A DNA stretch of 64,000 bases, from contig NZ_CP154879.1 in the NCBI RefSeq assembly GCF_039614765.1, positions 620,001 to 684,000 on the forward strand, given 5' to 3'. Every line of letters begins with the position of its first letter. The first letter of the stretch is position 1. The translations under genes and the position numbers were made by a program. The stretch comes from Castellaniella sp. MT123. GTDB lineage: Bacteria > Pseudomonadota > Gammaproteobacteria > Burkholderiales > Burkholderiaceae_B. A model generated the notes under the pieces. It was not told where the DNA came from and did not search any database. It saw only the letters and a program-made list of their open reading frames with translations. Positions 26,863 through 35,838 of this stretch are shown here, piece by piece.

Positions 26863-28139
26863 GGTGCGGCGCGGGTGATGCCGTGCGCCCAGGTGAACGC
26901 CTGCTGGATCAGCGGATCGAGCTGTTCCGCGCTGACGCCCAGGGCCTGCAGCAATGGAGCCGGGTTTTCTTCGACGTCACGGTCGGACGGGAAGATCAAC
27001 GTGGCCAGGCGCAGGTCGGGCCCCAGCGCGCCTTCGCGTCGCAGCAGCGCCTCGCGCACGGGGACGTCCACGCTCACCTGGGACATCAGGTCGGCCATGG
27101 AACTGCTGAACAGCTGGTCCATGATGGACAGCATCCCGGTGGTGAAGGCGGCATCCGCGCGCACGGTCTGTTCCGGGTGACGCAGCACCGACAGCGATTC
27201 CATCAGACGGGCGCGGGCACTGGCCTGGATCAGGGTGGGCGACAGGTATCCAGCCGGACGGCCGGATTCGGTGTACATCAGGGCCTGGATCCAGCGTTGC
27301 AGTTGCCGCCGGCCCAGCAGCATGATGGCCTGGTTCAGGGATTCGACTTCCTGGCTCAGGCCGTAGGCCGGGGTATTGACCATGTCCAGCAGGGTCTTGA
27401 CCAGCTCGGCATCCTGCTGCAGGCAGGCCTGGATTTCGGGCGTTTCGCCCTCGCCCATGATGAGCGTGATCAGGCGCAGCAGGGTCTTCTGGCGGGGTGT
27501 GAGGGATGCGGCCGACACCAGATCGGAGGGCCATCGTCCCTGGAATAGGGTGAAACCCAACAACAGGAAATTGTCCAGGGATGCCTTGTCGGGCACGTTG
27601 GCGGCCATCAGCAGGCGGCCTGCCTGCTTGTGCTGGAAGCTCTGGCGGAAGATGTCGGCCTTTGTGCTGAAACCCGGATCGAAGCACACCACCTTGCAGA
27701 AGGGTGTCAGGGCGCTGCGCTCGGGCTGGGCGGCCAGGTCGCCGCGCATGGAGAACTTCAGGCCCCCATGCGCCAGCCCCTGCAGCGACGGGATCAGTTC
27801 CGGCGTGATTTCGAGCGATTCGGGAAATTCGATGTAGCAGCGGTTACGCGGCAGGGTCGCCGTAAAGACGTTGTGCAGCAGGGCCGGGGTGCCGTCGATC
27901 CAGTGCGGCGCATAGGCCAGAAAGTTGTTGACTCCATGCGCGCGCGCGGATTCGATCAGCGCGGCGCCGGCATCGGGATTCGAGGGGGGCTCCGTGGCCC
28001 ACAGGATCTTCAATCGATAGCCATGCAGGCCGCGATTCTGATCCAGCACGGGTTCGCGGCGGATCAGATAAGGCGGCAGCGGTTCCTGGGTGTCCTCCCC
28101 GGTTTCAGGCCGGGGGTCGGACGTCAGGGTGGTCTCCAT
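26859..28139 (-). CDS. HDOD domain protein with degenerate EAL-like domain (YuxH-like)
   Basis: A 426-residue cytoplasmic protein. Residues 25-200 resemble an EAL domain (LIRREPVLDQNRGLHGYRLKI) but the catalytic ELLFR-type motif is replaced by RLKILW, so phosphodiesterase activity is not expected. Residues 215-410 form an HDOD domain (LTPRQKTLLRLITLIMGEGETPEIQACLQQDAELVKTLLDMVNTPAYGL). Such EAL-HDOD proteins act as signalling or scaffolding factors. The gene precedes the BenE-like transporter with ATGA overlap; the reason for this coupling is unknown. The 246-base region between its start and the aminotransferase at 28386 holds only a small hairpin (28288-28307). Confidence 0.82.
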   Translation of the reverse strand: METTLTSDPRPETGEDTQEPLPPYLIRREPVLDQNRGLHGYRLKILWATEPPSNPDAGAALIESARAHGVNNFLAYAPHWIDGTPALLHNVFTATLPRNRCYIEFPESLEITPELIPSLQGLAHGGLKFSMRGDLAAQPERSALTPFCKVVCFDPGFSTKADIFRQSFQHKQAGRLLMAANVPDKASLDNFLLLGFTLFQGRWPSDLVSAASLTPRQKTLLRLITLIMGEGETPEIQACLQQDAELVKTLLDMVNTPAYGLSQEVESLNQAIMLLGRRQLQRWIQALMYTESGRPAGYLSPTLIQASARARLMESLSVLRHPEQTVRADAAFTTGMLSIMDQLFSSSMADLMSQVSVDVPVREALLRREGALGPDLRLATLIFPSDRDVEENPAPLLQALGVSAEQLDPLIQQAFTWAHGITRAAP

Positions 28140-28287
28140 GCTTACTCCTCGACGGGGGCTTGCCGGACAGGCGAGAGGCCTTTTCAGGGCAGGCGATTCG
28201 GATCTTTTATTGTCATGGTTCGCCGGCCGTCACGGACCAGGGCGCATGACATTATAGGGAGTCGCCGGTCAGAGTGATCGGCGGGAC

Positions 28288-28307
28288 TGACCCCATTCAT
28301 GGGGTCA
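28288..28307. other. Small perfect hairpin in a divergent intergenic region
   Basis: TGACCCC (28288-28294) and GGGGTCA (28301-28307) pair perfectly around ATTCAT. It lies 79 bases before the aminotransferase start, in the 246-base gap that also carries the EAL/HDOD promoter. It could be an operator or a leader hairpin; nothing decides between them. Confidence 0.3.
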
Positions 28308-28385
28308 TGGCTGGCGTTTGCGGCGGTTCGCAATCGCGTCCAGCCCCTGGACTACAATCGGGGCGTCCTCACACCGGAGAAGCTC

Positions 28386-29513
28386 ATGCCAGGATTGCTC
28401 CCCCAAGTCGACCCGGAGGGTCTGCTGGAATATTCCGTCGTCTATACCGACCGCGCGCTGAACCATATGTCCCAGTCGTTTCAGGGCGTCATGCGGGATA
28501 TCTCGCGCACGCTGAAATCGGTGTATGGCGCCCATTCGGCCATCGTCGTGCCGGGCAGCGGCACTTTCGGCATGGAAGCCGTGGCTCGCCAGTTCGCCAC
28601 CGGCAAACGCTGCCTGGTGATTCGCAATGGCTGGTTCAGCTATCGCTGGACACAGATCTTCGAGGCCGGCGACATCCCGTCCGAATCCCGCGTGCTGAAG
28701 GCCCGCCCGGTGGAACCGGGCAATCAGCCGTATTTCGCCCCGCCGCCCGTCGACGAGGTCGTCGCGGCCGTGAAAGAATTCAAGCCGGACGTCGTGTTCG
28801 CGGCCCACGTGGAAACGGCATCGGGCATCATGCTGCCCGATGACTACATCCGCCGGGTCGCCGATGCCGTGCATGCGGTGGGCGGGCTGTTCGTGCTGGA
28901 CTGCATCGCCTCGGGCACGATCTGGGTGAACATGCGCGACACGCATGTGGATGTGCTGATCTCGGCGCCCCAGAAAGGCTGGACGTCCTCGGCCTGCTGC
29001 GGCCTGGTGATGCTGGGCGAGACCGCCCGCCAGCGCATCGACTCCACGCAAAGCACCAGCTTCGCCTGCGACCTGCGCAAGTGGCTGGGGATCATGGAAG
29101 CCTATGAAAAGGGTGGCCACGCATACTACACGACGCTGCCGACCGATTCCCTGATCGTGCTGCGGGACGTCATGGCCGAAACCGACTCTTATGGCTACGA
29201 CCGGGTGCGCGCCGAACAACAGCAGCTGGGGGATGCCGTGCGCGCCCTGCTGCGCGAGCGCGGCTTCAAAAGCGTCGCGGCACCTGGTTTCGAAGCTCCG
29301 GGCGTGGTGGTCAGCTACACCACCGACGACGGCATCCAGTCCACGCGGAAATTCGCCGAGGCCGGGCTGCAGGCCGCCGCCGGCGTGCCGCTGGCCTGCG
29401 ACGAGCCGGAAGGATTCAAGACCTTCCGTATCGGCCTGTTCGGGCTGGACAAGCTGCACAACGTTCAACGTACAGTGGATACCCTGGCCCGGGCCCTGGA
29501 CCGCATCCAGTAA
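28386..29513 (+). CDS. Class V aminotransferase (alanine-glyoxylate/serine-pyruvate type)
   Basis: A 375-residue PLP enzyme of fold type I. The Schiff-base lysine is K197 in SAPQKGWTSS; the cofactor aspartate is in LFVLDCIASG, and the N-terminal glycine-rich site is VVPGSGTFGMEAVARQ. It most resembles alanine-glyoxylate or serine-glyoxylate transaminases. ATG 28386 follows CCGGAGAAGCTC; an open frame to 28299 adds an atypical N-terminus. It stands alone, convergent with the ABC exporter genes that follow. Confidence 0.85.
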   Translation: MPGLLPQVDPEGLLEYSVVYTDRALNHMSQSFQGVMRDISRTLKSVYGAHSAIVVPGSGTFGMEAVARQFATGKRCLVIRNGWFSYRWTQIFEAGDIPSESRVLKARPVEPGNQPYFAPPPVDEVVAAVKEFKPDVVFAAHVETASGIMLPDDYIRRVADAVHAVGGLFVLDCIASGTIWVNMRDTHVDVLISAPQKGWTSSACCGLVMLGETARQRIDSTQSTSFACDLRKWLGIMEAYEKGGHAYYTTLPTDSLIVLRDVMAETDSYGYDRVRAEQQQLGDAVRALLRERGFKSVAAPGFEAPGVVVSYTTDDGIQSTRKFAEAGLQAAAGVPLACDEPEGFKTFRIGLFGLDKLHNVQRTVDTLARALDRIQ

Positions 29514-29531
29514 GTCCACTCAGCGCGGCCC

Positions 29532-30293
29532 CTACGGCCGCAGCCGGTACCCGGTGCGGAAGATCCAGGCAACGATGGCCAGGCAGACCGCCAGGAACAG
29601 CATGGTCACCGCCAGGCTCAGCCAGACGTTGACGTCGGCTAGTCCGAAAAAACTCCAGCGAAATCCGCTGACCAGGTACACCACAGGGTTGAAGAGTGTC
29701 ACTTTTTGCCAGAAGGGCGGCAGCATGTCGATGGAATAGAAGCTGCCTCCCAGAAAAGTCAGCGGGGTGACGATCAGCAGCGGCACGAACTGCAGTTTTT
29801 CGAAATTGTCGGCCCAGATGCCGATGATGAAGCCCGCCAGACTGAAGGTGAAGGCTGTCAGGATCATGAAGACGATCATGGTCAGCGGATGGTCGATCCG
29901 CAGCGGTACGAACAAAGCAGCCGTCGCCAGGATGATGACGCCCAGGATGATGGATTTGGTGGCGGCGGCGCCGACATAGCCCAGGAGAATTTCCCCATAG
30001 GAGATGGGGGCGGACAGGATCTCGTAGATGGTGCCTGTGAATTTCGGGAAATAGATCCCGAAGGCCGAATTCGAGATGCTGTGCGTGAGCAACGACAGCA
30101 TGATCAGTCCCGGCACGATGAAGGCCCCGTAGCTGACGTCGCCCACGTGCTGGATGCGCGACCCGATGGCGGTGCCGAACACCACGAAATACAGCGACGT
30201 GGAGATCACCGGCGCGACGATGCTCTGCATCAGGGTGCGCCGGGTACGCGCCATTTCGAAACGATAGATGGCCTGGATGGCGCGCAGATTCAT
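29532..30293 (-). CDS. yadH: ABC-2 type transporter permease (YadH-like)
   Basis: A 253-residue inner-membrane permease of the ABC-2 family with six hydrophobic segments. Typical blocks are [44 protein letters not shown], and [25 protein letters not shown] 30293 overlaps the stop of its partner ATPase; frames open further upstream are shadows over that gene. With the ATPase it makes an exporter of the YadGH/NodIJ type, substrate unknown. Confidence 0.88.
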   Translation of the reverse strand: MNLRAIQAIYRFEMARTRRTLMQSIVAPVISTSLYFVVFGTAIGSRIQHVGDVSYGAFIVPGLIMLSLLTHSISNSAFGIYFPKFTGTIYEILSAPISYGEILLGYVGAAATKSIILGVIILATAALFVPLRIDHPLTMIVFMILTAFTFSLAGFIIGIWADNFEKLQFVPLLIVTPLTFLGGSFYSIDMLPPFWQKVTLFNPVVYLVSGFRWSFFGLADVNVWLSLAVTMLFLAVCLAIVAWIFRTGYRLRP

Positions 30294-31237
30294 GCGGGTC
30301 TCCCGATCAGGTCGACGAAGATGTCTTCCAGCGAGCGCTGCTCGGTTTCCAGGTCGGTCACCGTCAGCCCGTTGGACTGCAGCGCAGCCATCAGGGCGGG
30401 GACCGCTTCGCCAGCCTGGGGCGATTCGTAGCGGTAGCGCAGCTGGCGCGTGTCCGTGCCGAGTTCCAGCGGCCAGTCCTGAAGGCCGGGCGGCAGCCCC
30501 GGCAGGGGGTCGCGCAGGTGCACGGTCAGGAATTTCTGCCCCAGCTGGCGCATGAGGCGGGACTTTTCCTCGACCAGCAGCAGCCGGCCGTGATTGATGA
30601 TGCCGATCCGGTCCGCCATTTCCTCGGCTTCCTCGATGTAGTGGGTCGTCAGGATGACGGTCACTCCGGTCGCTCGCAGCGAGCGCACCAGATTCCACAT
30701 GTCCTTGCGCAGCGCCACGTCCACGCCCGCCGTGGGTTCGTCCAGGAACAGGATCGACGGTTCGTGCGACAGGGCCTTGGCGATCATGACGCGGCGCTTC
30801 ATCCCGCCCGACAGCGTGATGAGGTTGCTGTTGCGCTTGTCCCAGAGTGACAGAGCGCGCAGGATGCGTTCCAGGCCGGCGGGGTCGGGCGCCTTGCCGA
30901 ACAGGCCCCGCGTGAAACTGACGGTGTCCCAGACGGTTTCGAAGGCGTCGGTGGTCAGTTCCTGGGGCACGAGCCCGATAGCGGAGCGGGCGGCCCGATA
31001 GTCGCGTACGATATCGTGACCTGCGACCCTGACTGTGCCGCTGGTGGGGTTGACCAGGCCACAGACGATGCTGATGAGTGTCGTCTTGCCGGCGCCGTTG
31101 GGGCCCAGCAGGGCGAAAATTTCCCCTGCGCGGATCGTCAGGTCGACCGCGTCGAGTGCGCGGTGCCCCGAGGCATAGGTCTTCCCGAGCTGTCGAATGG
31201 CAATGATCGGATCGGATTCATCCGGAGATGTCGTCAT
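30290..31237 (-). CDS. yadG: ABC exporter ATP-binding protein (YadG-like)
   Basis: A 315-residue ATPase of the drug/polysaccharide ABC-2 class. Walker [10 protein letters not shown] lies near residue 45, the signature is LSGGMKRRV, Walker [13 protein letters not shown] and H-loop [10 protein letters not shown]. The C-terminal 85 residues are the usual accessory domain. It is coupled to the permease by a 4-base overlap, and is divergent from the BaeS-like kinase with 87 bases between them, so control by that two-component system is possible. Confidence 0.9.
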   Translation of the reverse strand: MTTSPDESDPIIAIRQLGKTYASGHRALDAVDLTIRAGEIFALLGPNGAGKTTLISIVCGLVNPTSGTVRVAGHDIVRDYRAARSAIGLVPQELTTDAFETVWDTVSFTRGLFGKAPDPAGLERILRALSLWDKRNSNLITLSGGMKRRVMIAKALSHEPSILFLDEPTAGVDVALRKDMWNLVRSLRATGVTVILTTHYIEEAEEMADRIGIINHGRLLLVEEKSRLMRQLGQKFLTVHLRDPLPGLPPGLQDWPLELGTDTRQLRYRYESPQAGEAVPALMAALQSNGLTVTDLETEQRSLEDIFVDLIGRPA

Positions 31238-31324
31238 GAATGTCTCGTTGGCAGGCCGGTTGCTTGTCCGGTGATCCGGCGGGCGGGCGCCAGGGAACAG
31301 GACATCTGCCTGACATCATAGAGC

Positions 31325-32725
31325 ATGGTTGGAGAAGGACAATTGCGATCCAGCATCACGTTCAAGCTGTTTCTGGCCATTCTGGCGACGTGCCTCGCGG
31401 TGGCGCTGGCCATGGGCATGGCGGTGCGCTACAGCTTCGACAGCGGTTTCGACGACTATGTCCAGGAACGCGAGCATCAGCGCCTGGATACCTTGTCCCA
31501 GTTGCTCGCGTCCGATTACGCGGAATCGGGGGGCTGGCAGTTCCTGGCGGGCCGCCAGGACCGCTGGTGGCGCAGCCTGCGTCTGTCGCGGCGCGATCTG
31601 CCCCTCGGTGAACACCCGCATGGGGCGCAGCCGCTGCGCGTCACCCTGGTTGATGCGCAGGGCGACTGGCTGGCGGGGCCGCGCGCGCGGCCTGGCGCCG
31701 ACATCCGGCGGGTGCCAGTCGTGGTCGAGGGTCAAACAGTGGGCTGGCTCATGACGCCGCCGCTCGTGTCCAGAGCCGTCAACGACGAGATCGACCGCCA
31801 GTTCCAGGCCCGACAGCTACGCGCGACCTGGGTGATCGTCGGGCTGTCCGTGCTGCTGGCTGCCGTGGTCAGCCTGTTGCTGGCCCGGATCCTGCTTGTG
31901 CCGGTGCGGCGGATGGCCCGGGCCACGCATCGGCTCGCCAGCGGCGACTATCAGACACGGGTGCGTGTGGGCACGCCCGACGAACTGGGCCGATTGGCGC
32001 GGGACTTCAACCGGCTGGCGCACAATCTGGAACGCCATGAACAATGGCGTCGCGAACTGATGGCGGATGTATCGCACGAGCTGCGAACCCCGCTTTCCGT
32101 GTTGCGCGGCGAGATCGAGGCGCTGCAGGATGGGCTGCGTCCACTGGATGCGGGCGCGCTGGGGTCGCTCGCCCACGAGGTCAAGCAGCTCAGCGACCTG
32201 ATCGACGACCTTTACGAATTGTCCCTGGCCGATGCGGGTGCGCTGAACTATCACATGAAACCAGTGGACCTGAGTGTCCTGGTGGCGCAAGCGGTCGATG
32301 CCGTGCGGGATCGTTTTCAGCGCGGCGGCTTGTCGATCGATGTGCGCATCGAACCGGGCCTGGCGCTGCAAGGCGATGAGAAACGGCTGTTGCAGCTCAT
32401 GAGCAATCTGCTGGAGAACAGTCTGCGCTACACCGACAGCCCGGGTCAGGTAAAGATACTGGCCTGCCGGACACGCGACGCGATCGAACTGGAAATTGCC
32501 GATAGCGCGCCCGGTGTCGGGGCGGAACACCTGCCCAGGCTGTTCGAGCGTCTGTATCGGGCCGAGGCCTCGCGCAGTCGCCAGCATGGCGGCGCCGGCT
32601 TGGGGCTGGCGATCTGCCGCCGCATCGTGCAGGCGCATGGCGGGCGGATCGCGGCGTCGCCATCCGCGCTGGGTGGGCTGGCGATCCACATCACATGGCC
32701 TGCCGTCCCGGGGAAGGAGTCCTGA
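31325..32725 (+). CDS. baeS: Two-component sensor histidine kinase (BaeS-like)
   Basis: A 466-residue membrane kinase. A first membrane segment at about residues 13-33 (ITFKLFLAILATCLAVALAMGMAV) and a second near 163-188 enclose a periplasmic sensor region; HAMP, HisKA (phospho-acceptor H251 in DVSHELRTPLS) and HATPase domains (LMSNLLENSLRYTD) follow. The N-terminus KLFLAILATC is characteristic of BaeS envelope-stress sensors. A TTG at 31343, directly behind GGAGAAGG, is an alternative start that would remove six residues. The stop overlaps the regulator gene by one base. Confidence 0.88.
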   Translation: MVGEGQLRSSITFKLFLAILATCLAVALAMGMAVRYSFDSGFDDYVQEREHQRLDTLSQLLASDYAESGGWQFLAGRQDRWWRSLRLSRRDLPLGEHPHGAQPLRVTLVDAQGDWLAGPRARPGADIRRVPVVVEGQTVGWLMTPPLVSRAVNDEIDRQFQARQLRATWVIVGLSVLLAAVVSLLLARILLVPVRRMARATHRLASGDYQTRVRVGTPDELGRLARDFNRLAHNLERHEQWRRELMADVSHELRTPLSVLRGEIEALQDGLRPLDAGALGSLAHEVKQLSDLIDDLYELSLADAGALNYHMKPVDLSVLVAQAVDAVRDRFQRGGLSIDVRIEPGLALQGDEKRLLQLMSNLLENSLRYTDSPGQVKILACRTRDAIELEIADSAPGVGAEHLPRLFERLYRAEASRSRQHGGAGLGLAICRRIVQAHGGRIAASPSALGGLAIHITWPAVPGKES

Positions 32726-33420
32726 TGAAGATTCTCGTCGTCGAAGACGAACCCAAGCTGGCCGAGGTTCTGCGCACCTATCTGGAAGCGGCGGGTTACG
32801 AGGTGCGCTGTGTGGACAATGGCTTGCAGGTCATGGATCTGGTGCGCGAATGGGAGCCCTCGTTGGTGCTGCTGGATCTGATGCTGCCCGGACGCGACGG
32901 ACTGGATGTCTGCCGCGATATCCGTGGCCATGCCGCGATCCCGGTCATCATGGTGACCGCCCGGACCGAGGAGATCGACCGCCTGCTGGGTTTGGAGCTG
33001 GGGGCGGACGATTACATCTGCAAGCCATACAGTCCCCGTGAAGTGGTGGCCCGGGTGCGCGCGGTCCTGCGTCGGGTCGAAGGGGATTCAGGCAACGGCC
33101 GGGCCCGCGATGCCAAGCAGGGTTTACGGATCGAACCGGATGCCTGGCGGGCTTGTCTGGATGGGGTGAGTCTCGATCTGACGCCCGTCGAGTTTCGCCT
33201 GTTGGCGCTGCTGGCCAGCCAGCCTGGGCGCATTTTCTCGCGGGATCAGGTCCTGGACGGGCTGTATGACGATCACCGAATCGTCACGGACCGCACGGTC
33301 GACAGCCATGTCAAAAATCTACGCCGCAAGCTGGCGGCTGTGCGTCCGGGGGACGAACTGATCCGCTCCGTGTATGGGGTGGGGTATCGGCTGGAGCTGG
33401 CCGGCCAATCCCCACCCTGA
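32725..33420 (+). CDS. baeR: Two-component response regulator, OmpR family (BaeR-like)
   Basis: A 231-residue OmpR-type regulator: receiver domain with phospho-acceptor D51 (LVLLDLMLPG), acidic pocket E7/D8 and K near 103 (DYICKPYSPRE), then a winged-helix DNA-binding domain (TDRTVDSHVKNLRRKL). ATG 32725 shares its A with the kinase stop, behind AAGGAG. In E. coli BaeR turns on spy and drug efflux genes; a Spy-like gene is found at 35839-36330 here. Confidence 0.9.
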   Translation: MKILVVEDEPKLAEVLRTYLEAAGYEVRCVDNGLQVMDLVREWEPSLVLLDLMLPGRDGLDVCRDIRGHAAIPVIMVTARTEEIDRLLGLELGADDYICKPYSPREVVARVRAVLRRVEGDSGNGRARDAKQGLRIEPDAWRACLDGVSLDLTPVEFRLLALLASQPGRIFSRDQVLDGLYDDHRIVTDRTVDSHVKNLRRKLAAVRPGDELIRSVYGVGYRLELAGQSPP

Positions 33421-33427
33421 TGCGCGC

Positions 33428-34384
33428 TTATTGCGTGGATTTCGCGGGTGCGTGGCCGGTCAGACGCCCACCTGCCGGGGGCGAGTCCGCACCCAGGACC
33501 TTGCCGTTGATCTCGCGGCCGTACAGGTCGTTCTTCCCGCCGTGGTGTTCCTTGATCGTGGCCTGCAGGTCGCCCGCATAACGGGGGTCTTGGGGACGGT
33601 CGTGTCCGTCCATGTAGTAGGCCACATCCCAGGATTCCTGTTCGGTGAGGGTGCCGCCACGGCTCAGGGGCATGTTGGCGTGTATGAAGGCCGCCGCCGT
33701 GCTGACGGAATGCATGCCCGCGCCCCAGTTGAATGAATCATCACCCCACAGCGCCGGAAAGACCATGCGGCCGGTGGCATCGTGCTGGCCCTGGCCCTGG
33801 GCGCCATGGCACAGCGTGCAGTGCTGCTCGAATACCTTCTGGCCGCGGACGTAATCCGGTTCCTGGGCGGGCTTGGGCAGTGCGGGAAAGCCCTGTCCGG
33901 CCAGCTTGACGCCGGTGGGGGCGCCCTTGGCCATCCAGTACATATAGCTTTCCAGATCGACGATCGTCTGGCTGTCGGCCGCCGGCCTCTTGCCGTTCAT
34001 GCTGAACTGGAAGCAGCCCTGCAGGCGTTCGGCCAACGTGTTCACGTGGCCGTTCTTGGCCCGGTAGGCGGGATACAGGACATAGGCCGCCCACATTGGC
34101 GAGGCACCCGGCTGGCGTCCAGCGTCCATGTGGCAACTGGCGCAGTTCAGGGAATTGCCCGCGTATTGCGAAGCGAATTTCCCTGTGTGCAGGAAGATGT
34201 CCTGGCCGCGTCGCACGGCATCGCCGAATGGCCCTTCTGGGATCGCGTCGGCGGGCGGTGGCGTGAACTGGGGGGCGCCTGCCGCCTTGGCCGCCGCAGG
34301 TTGAGCCGGCTGGGCTTGCTGCGCCAGCGCCGAGCCGCAGGCCAATGCGCTGACGGCCCAGATGCAGAAGGGGATCAGTTTCAT
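33428..34384 (-). CDS. tsdA: Thiosulfate dehydrogenase, di-heme cytochrome c (TsdA-like)
   Basis: A 318-residue periplasmic protein with signal peptide (1-21) and two c-type heme sites: C81-x2-C84-H85 and C189-x2-C192-H193. The segment MWAAYVLYPAYRAKNGHVNTLAERLQGCF is the TsdA hallmark, and C124 in LQGCF is the expected unusual Cys ligand of the active-site heme; M238 (ANMPLSRGG) probably ligates the second. TsdA oxidises two thiosulfates to tetrathionate or works in reverse. It overlaps the tsdB-like gene by 4 bases. A plain sulfite-oxidising cytochrome is less likely because of the Cys ligand motif. Confidence 0.88.
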   Translation of the reverse strand: MKLIPFCIWAVSALACGSALAQQAQPAQPAAAKAAGAPQFTPPPADAIPEGPFGDAVRRGQDIFLHTGKFASQYAGNSLNCASCHMDAGRQPGASPMWAAYVLYPAYRAKNGHVNTLAERLQGCFQFSMNGKRPAADSQTIVDLESYMYWMAKGAPTGVKLAGQGFPALPKPAQEPDYVRGQKVFEQHCTLCHGAQGQGQHDATGRMVFPALWGDDSFNWGAGMHSVSTAAAFIHANMPLSRGGTLTEQESWDVAYYMDGHDRPQDPRYAGDLQATIKEHHGGKNDLYGREINGKVLGADSPPAGGRLTGHAPAKSTQ

Positions 34385-35097
34385 GGTGTGGCTCCGGATG
34401 CCTGGGGGACCGCCGCCTGGGGCAGGCCGGCGAAATAGGTGGCGACGGCCTCGATCTGAGGTTCCGCCAGTCGTTTGGCGATGTTTCCCATCACTTGACC
34501 GGGCCCGGCGGGCCGCTGGTCATGGCGCCACAGATTGAACTGTTCGATGATGTAGGTCTTGCTCAGGCCGGCAATGGCCGGAAACTGGCTGCCGACCCCG
34601 ATGCCGCCGGCCGCGTGGCACTGGGTACAGGCTGGCACCTGCTTCGACCAGTCGCCCCGGTTGGCCAGCCAGGCGCCGGTGTCCTTGCCGTCGGGGTAGG
34701 TCTGGGCCTTGGCCGCCAATTGTGCCGCGTTCCAGGGGCGGGGCAGGGACGCTGCATAGGTGGCAACCGCGTGACGCTGGGGTTCGGACAACGCGGAGGC
34801 GATGGGTTTCATGATCGGGTTCTGGCGGCTGCCATCGGCCAGAGCCTTCAGTTGTTCCTCCAGATAGGCGCCACCCTGGCCGGCCAGGTAGGGGAAATTG
34901 GCGGCGGCCGAGCCTTCGCCCCGTGCGCCATGACAGGTGACACAGGCGGGGGTGCCAGACACGCCCTGGGTGTAGATCTGCTTGCCCTGATCCAGCAGCG
35001 CGTCGGCCTGTGCGGTGGACAACGCCAACAAAGTCAGGCACCCTGCCAGCAATGGTCCCCATCGGAGGCCGCGCGTTGGTGTTCTGTTCCGCTTCAT
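34381..35097 (-). CDS. tsdB: Di-heme cytochrome c4-type electron acceptor (TsdB-like)
   Basis: A 238-residue periplasmic protein with a signal peptide (cleavage near residue 31, AQA) and two heme sites, C52-x2-C55-H56 and C157-x2-C160-H161, in two similar halves as in cytochrome c4; candidate Met ligands lie in NPIMKPIA and GQVMGNIA. TsdB takes electrons from TsdA. ATG 35097 is chosen because GGGGAG precedes it; the frame remains open upstream over the divergent lipoprotein gene. The two cytochrome genes form one short operon. Confidence 0.87.
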   Translation of the reverse strand: MKRNRTPTRGLRWGPLLAGCLTLLALSTAQADALLDQGKQIYTQGVSGTPACVTCHGARGEGSAAANFPYLAGQGGAYLEEQLKALADGSRQNPIMKPIASALSEPQRHAVATYAASLPRPWNAAQLAAKAQTYPDGKDTGAWLANRGDWSKQVPACTQCHAAGGIGVGSQFPAIAGLSKTYIIEQFNLWRHDQRPAGPGQVMGNIAKRLAEPQIEAVATYFAGLPQAAVPQASGATP

Positions 35098-35146
35098 TCG
35101 TCTCCCCGGATGTTGATTGAATTGAATATATCTCGACAGTATAAGC

Positions 35147-35695
35147 ATGGTTATTTTAGTTATTAAGCTAATTGACGCCAGCTTTGGCGCCCGTTTTCGG
35201 ACCTGGGCTGTCTTGCGCAATGCGCTCGTTGGCGGCTTGTGCGTGCTGCTGGCCGCGTGCGCGGGCCCGTCAGGGTCGCGGCGGACCGAGGCCAGGATCC
35301 AGCCGATCGACCCCGCGCAGCGCACGGAGGTGGTGATGACGGCGCTCAGCCTGCTGGATACGCAGTACCGCTACGGCAGCGCCCGCCCCGTGCGGGGATT
35401 CGATTGCAGCGGGCTGGTGAAGTATGTGTTCGCGACGGCCACGCACACGGCGCTGCCGCACAATACCGATGACATCGCGCGTCTGAGCCGACCAGTGTCC
35501 CGCAGGGCCCTGCAGCCGGGGGACCTGGTGTTCTTCGATACCCTGAATCAGCCCAATTCACACATGGGCATCTATCTGGGCGATGGCCGCTTCATCAACG
35601 CGCCATCCACCGGGGGCCAGGTACGTATCGATTCGCTCGACAGTCCCTATTACCGGCGGCATTTCCAGTCGGTGGGCACGTTGTTTGCACGGTGA
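35147..35695 (+). CDS. NlpC/P60-family lipoprotein, probable cell-wall endopeptidase
   Basis: A 182-residue protein with lipobox LLAAC (lipidated C38) and an NlpC/P60 cysteine peptidase domain: catalytic C87 in GFDCSGLVKYVF, H139 in NSHMGIYLGDGRFI. Such proteins cut peptidoglycan cross-links or stem peptides at the outer membrane. The N-terminus from ATG 35147 is long for a lipoprotein signal, so an internal TTG near 35213 could be the real start. It is divergent from the tsdBA pair with only 49 AT-rich bases between. Confidence 0.85.
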   Translation: MVILVIKLIDASFGARFRTWAVLRNALVGGLCVLLAACAGPSGSRRTEARIQPIDPAQRTEVVMTALSLLDTQYRYGSARPVRGFDCSGLVKYVFATATHTALPHNTDDIARLSRPVSRRALQPGDLVFFDTLNQPNSHMGIYLGDGRFINAPSTGGQVRIDSLDSPYYRRHFQSVGTLFAR

Positions 35696-35749
35696 GCGCG
35701 CCGGCTCATCAGGAGCGTGGATGTGGTTGTCTGGCTCGGGATCGAGACG

Positions 35750-35789
35750 CCACCGCCTGAACGGCTCTGGCGGGCGGTTCAGGCGGTGG
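35750..35789. terminator. 13-bp inverted repeat between convergent lipoprotein and Spy-like genes
   Basis: CCACCGCCTGAAC (35750-35762) and GTTCAGGCGGTGG (35777-35789) match perfectly around a 14-base GC-rich loop. It lies in the 143-base gap between two converging genes and is followed on the plus strand by GTTTGAAG. Probably a bidirectional terminator, though the T-runs are poor. Confidence 0.55.
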
Positions 35790-35838
35790 GTTTGAAGTGA
35801 AAAAGGGTCTGATGGCATCGCCATCAAGTGATGGGCGA

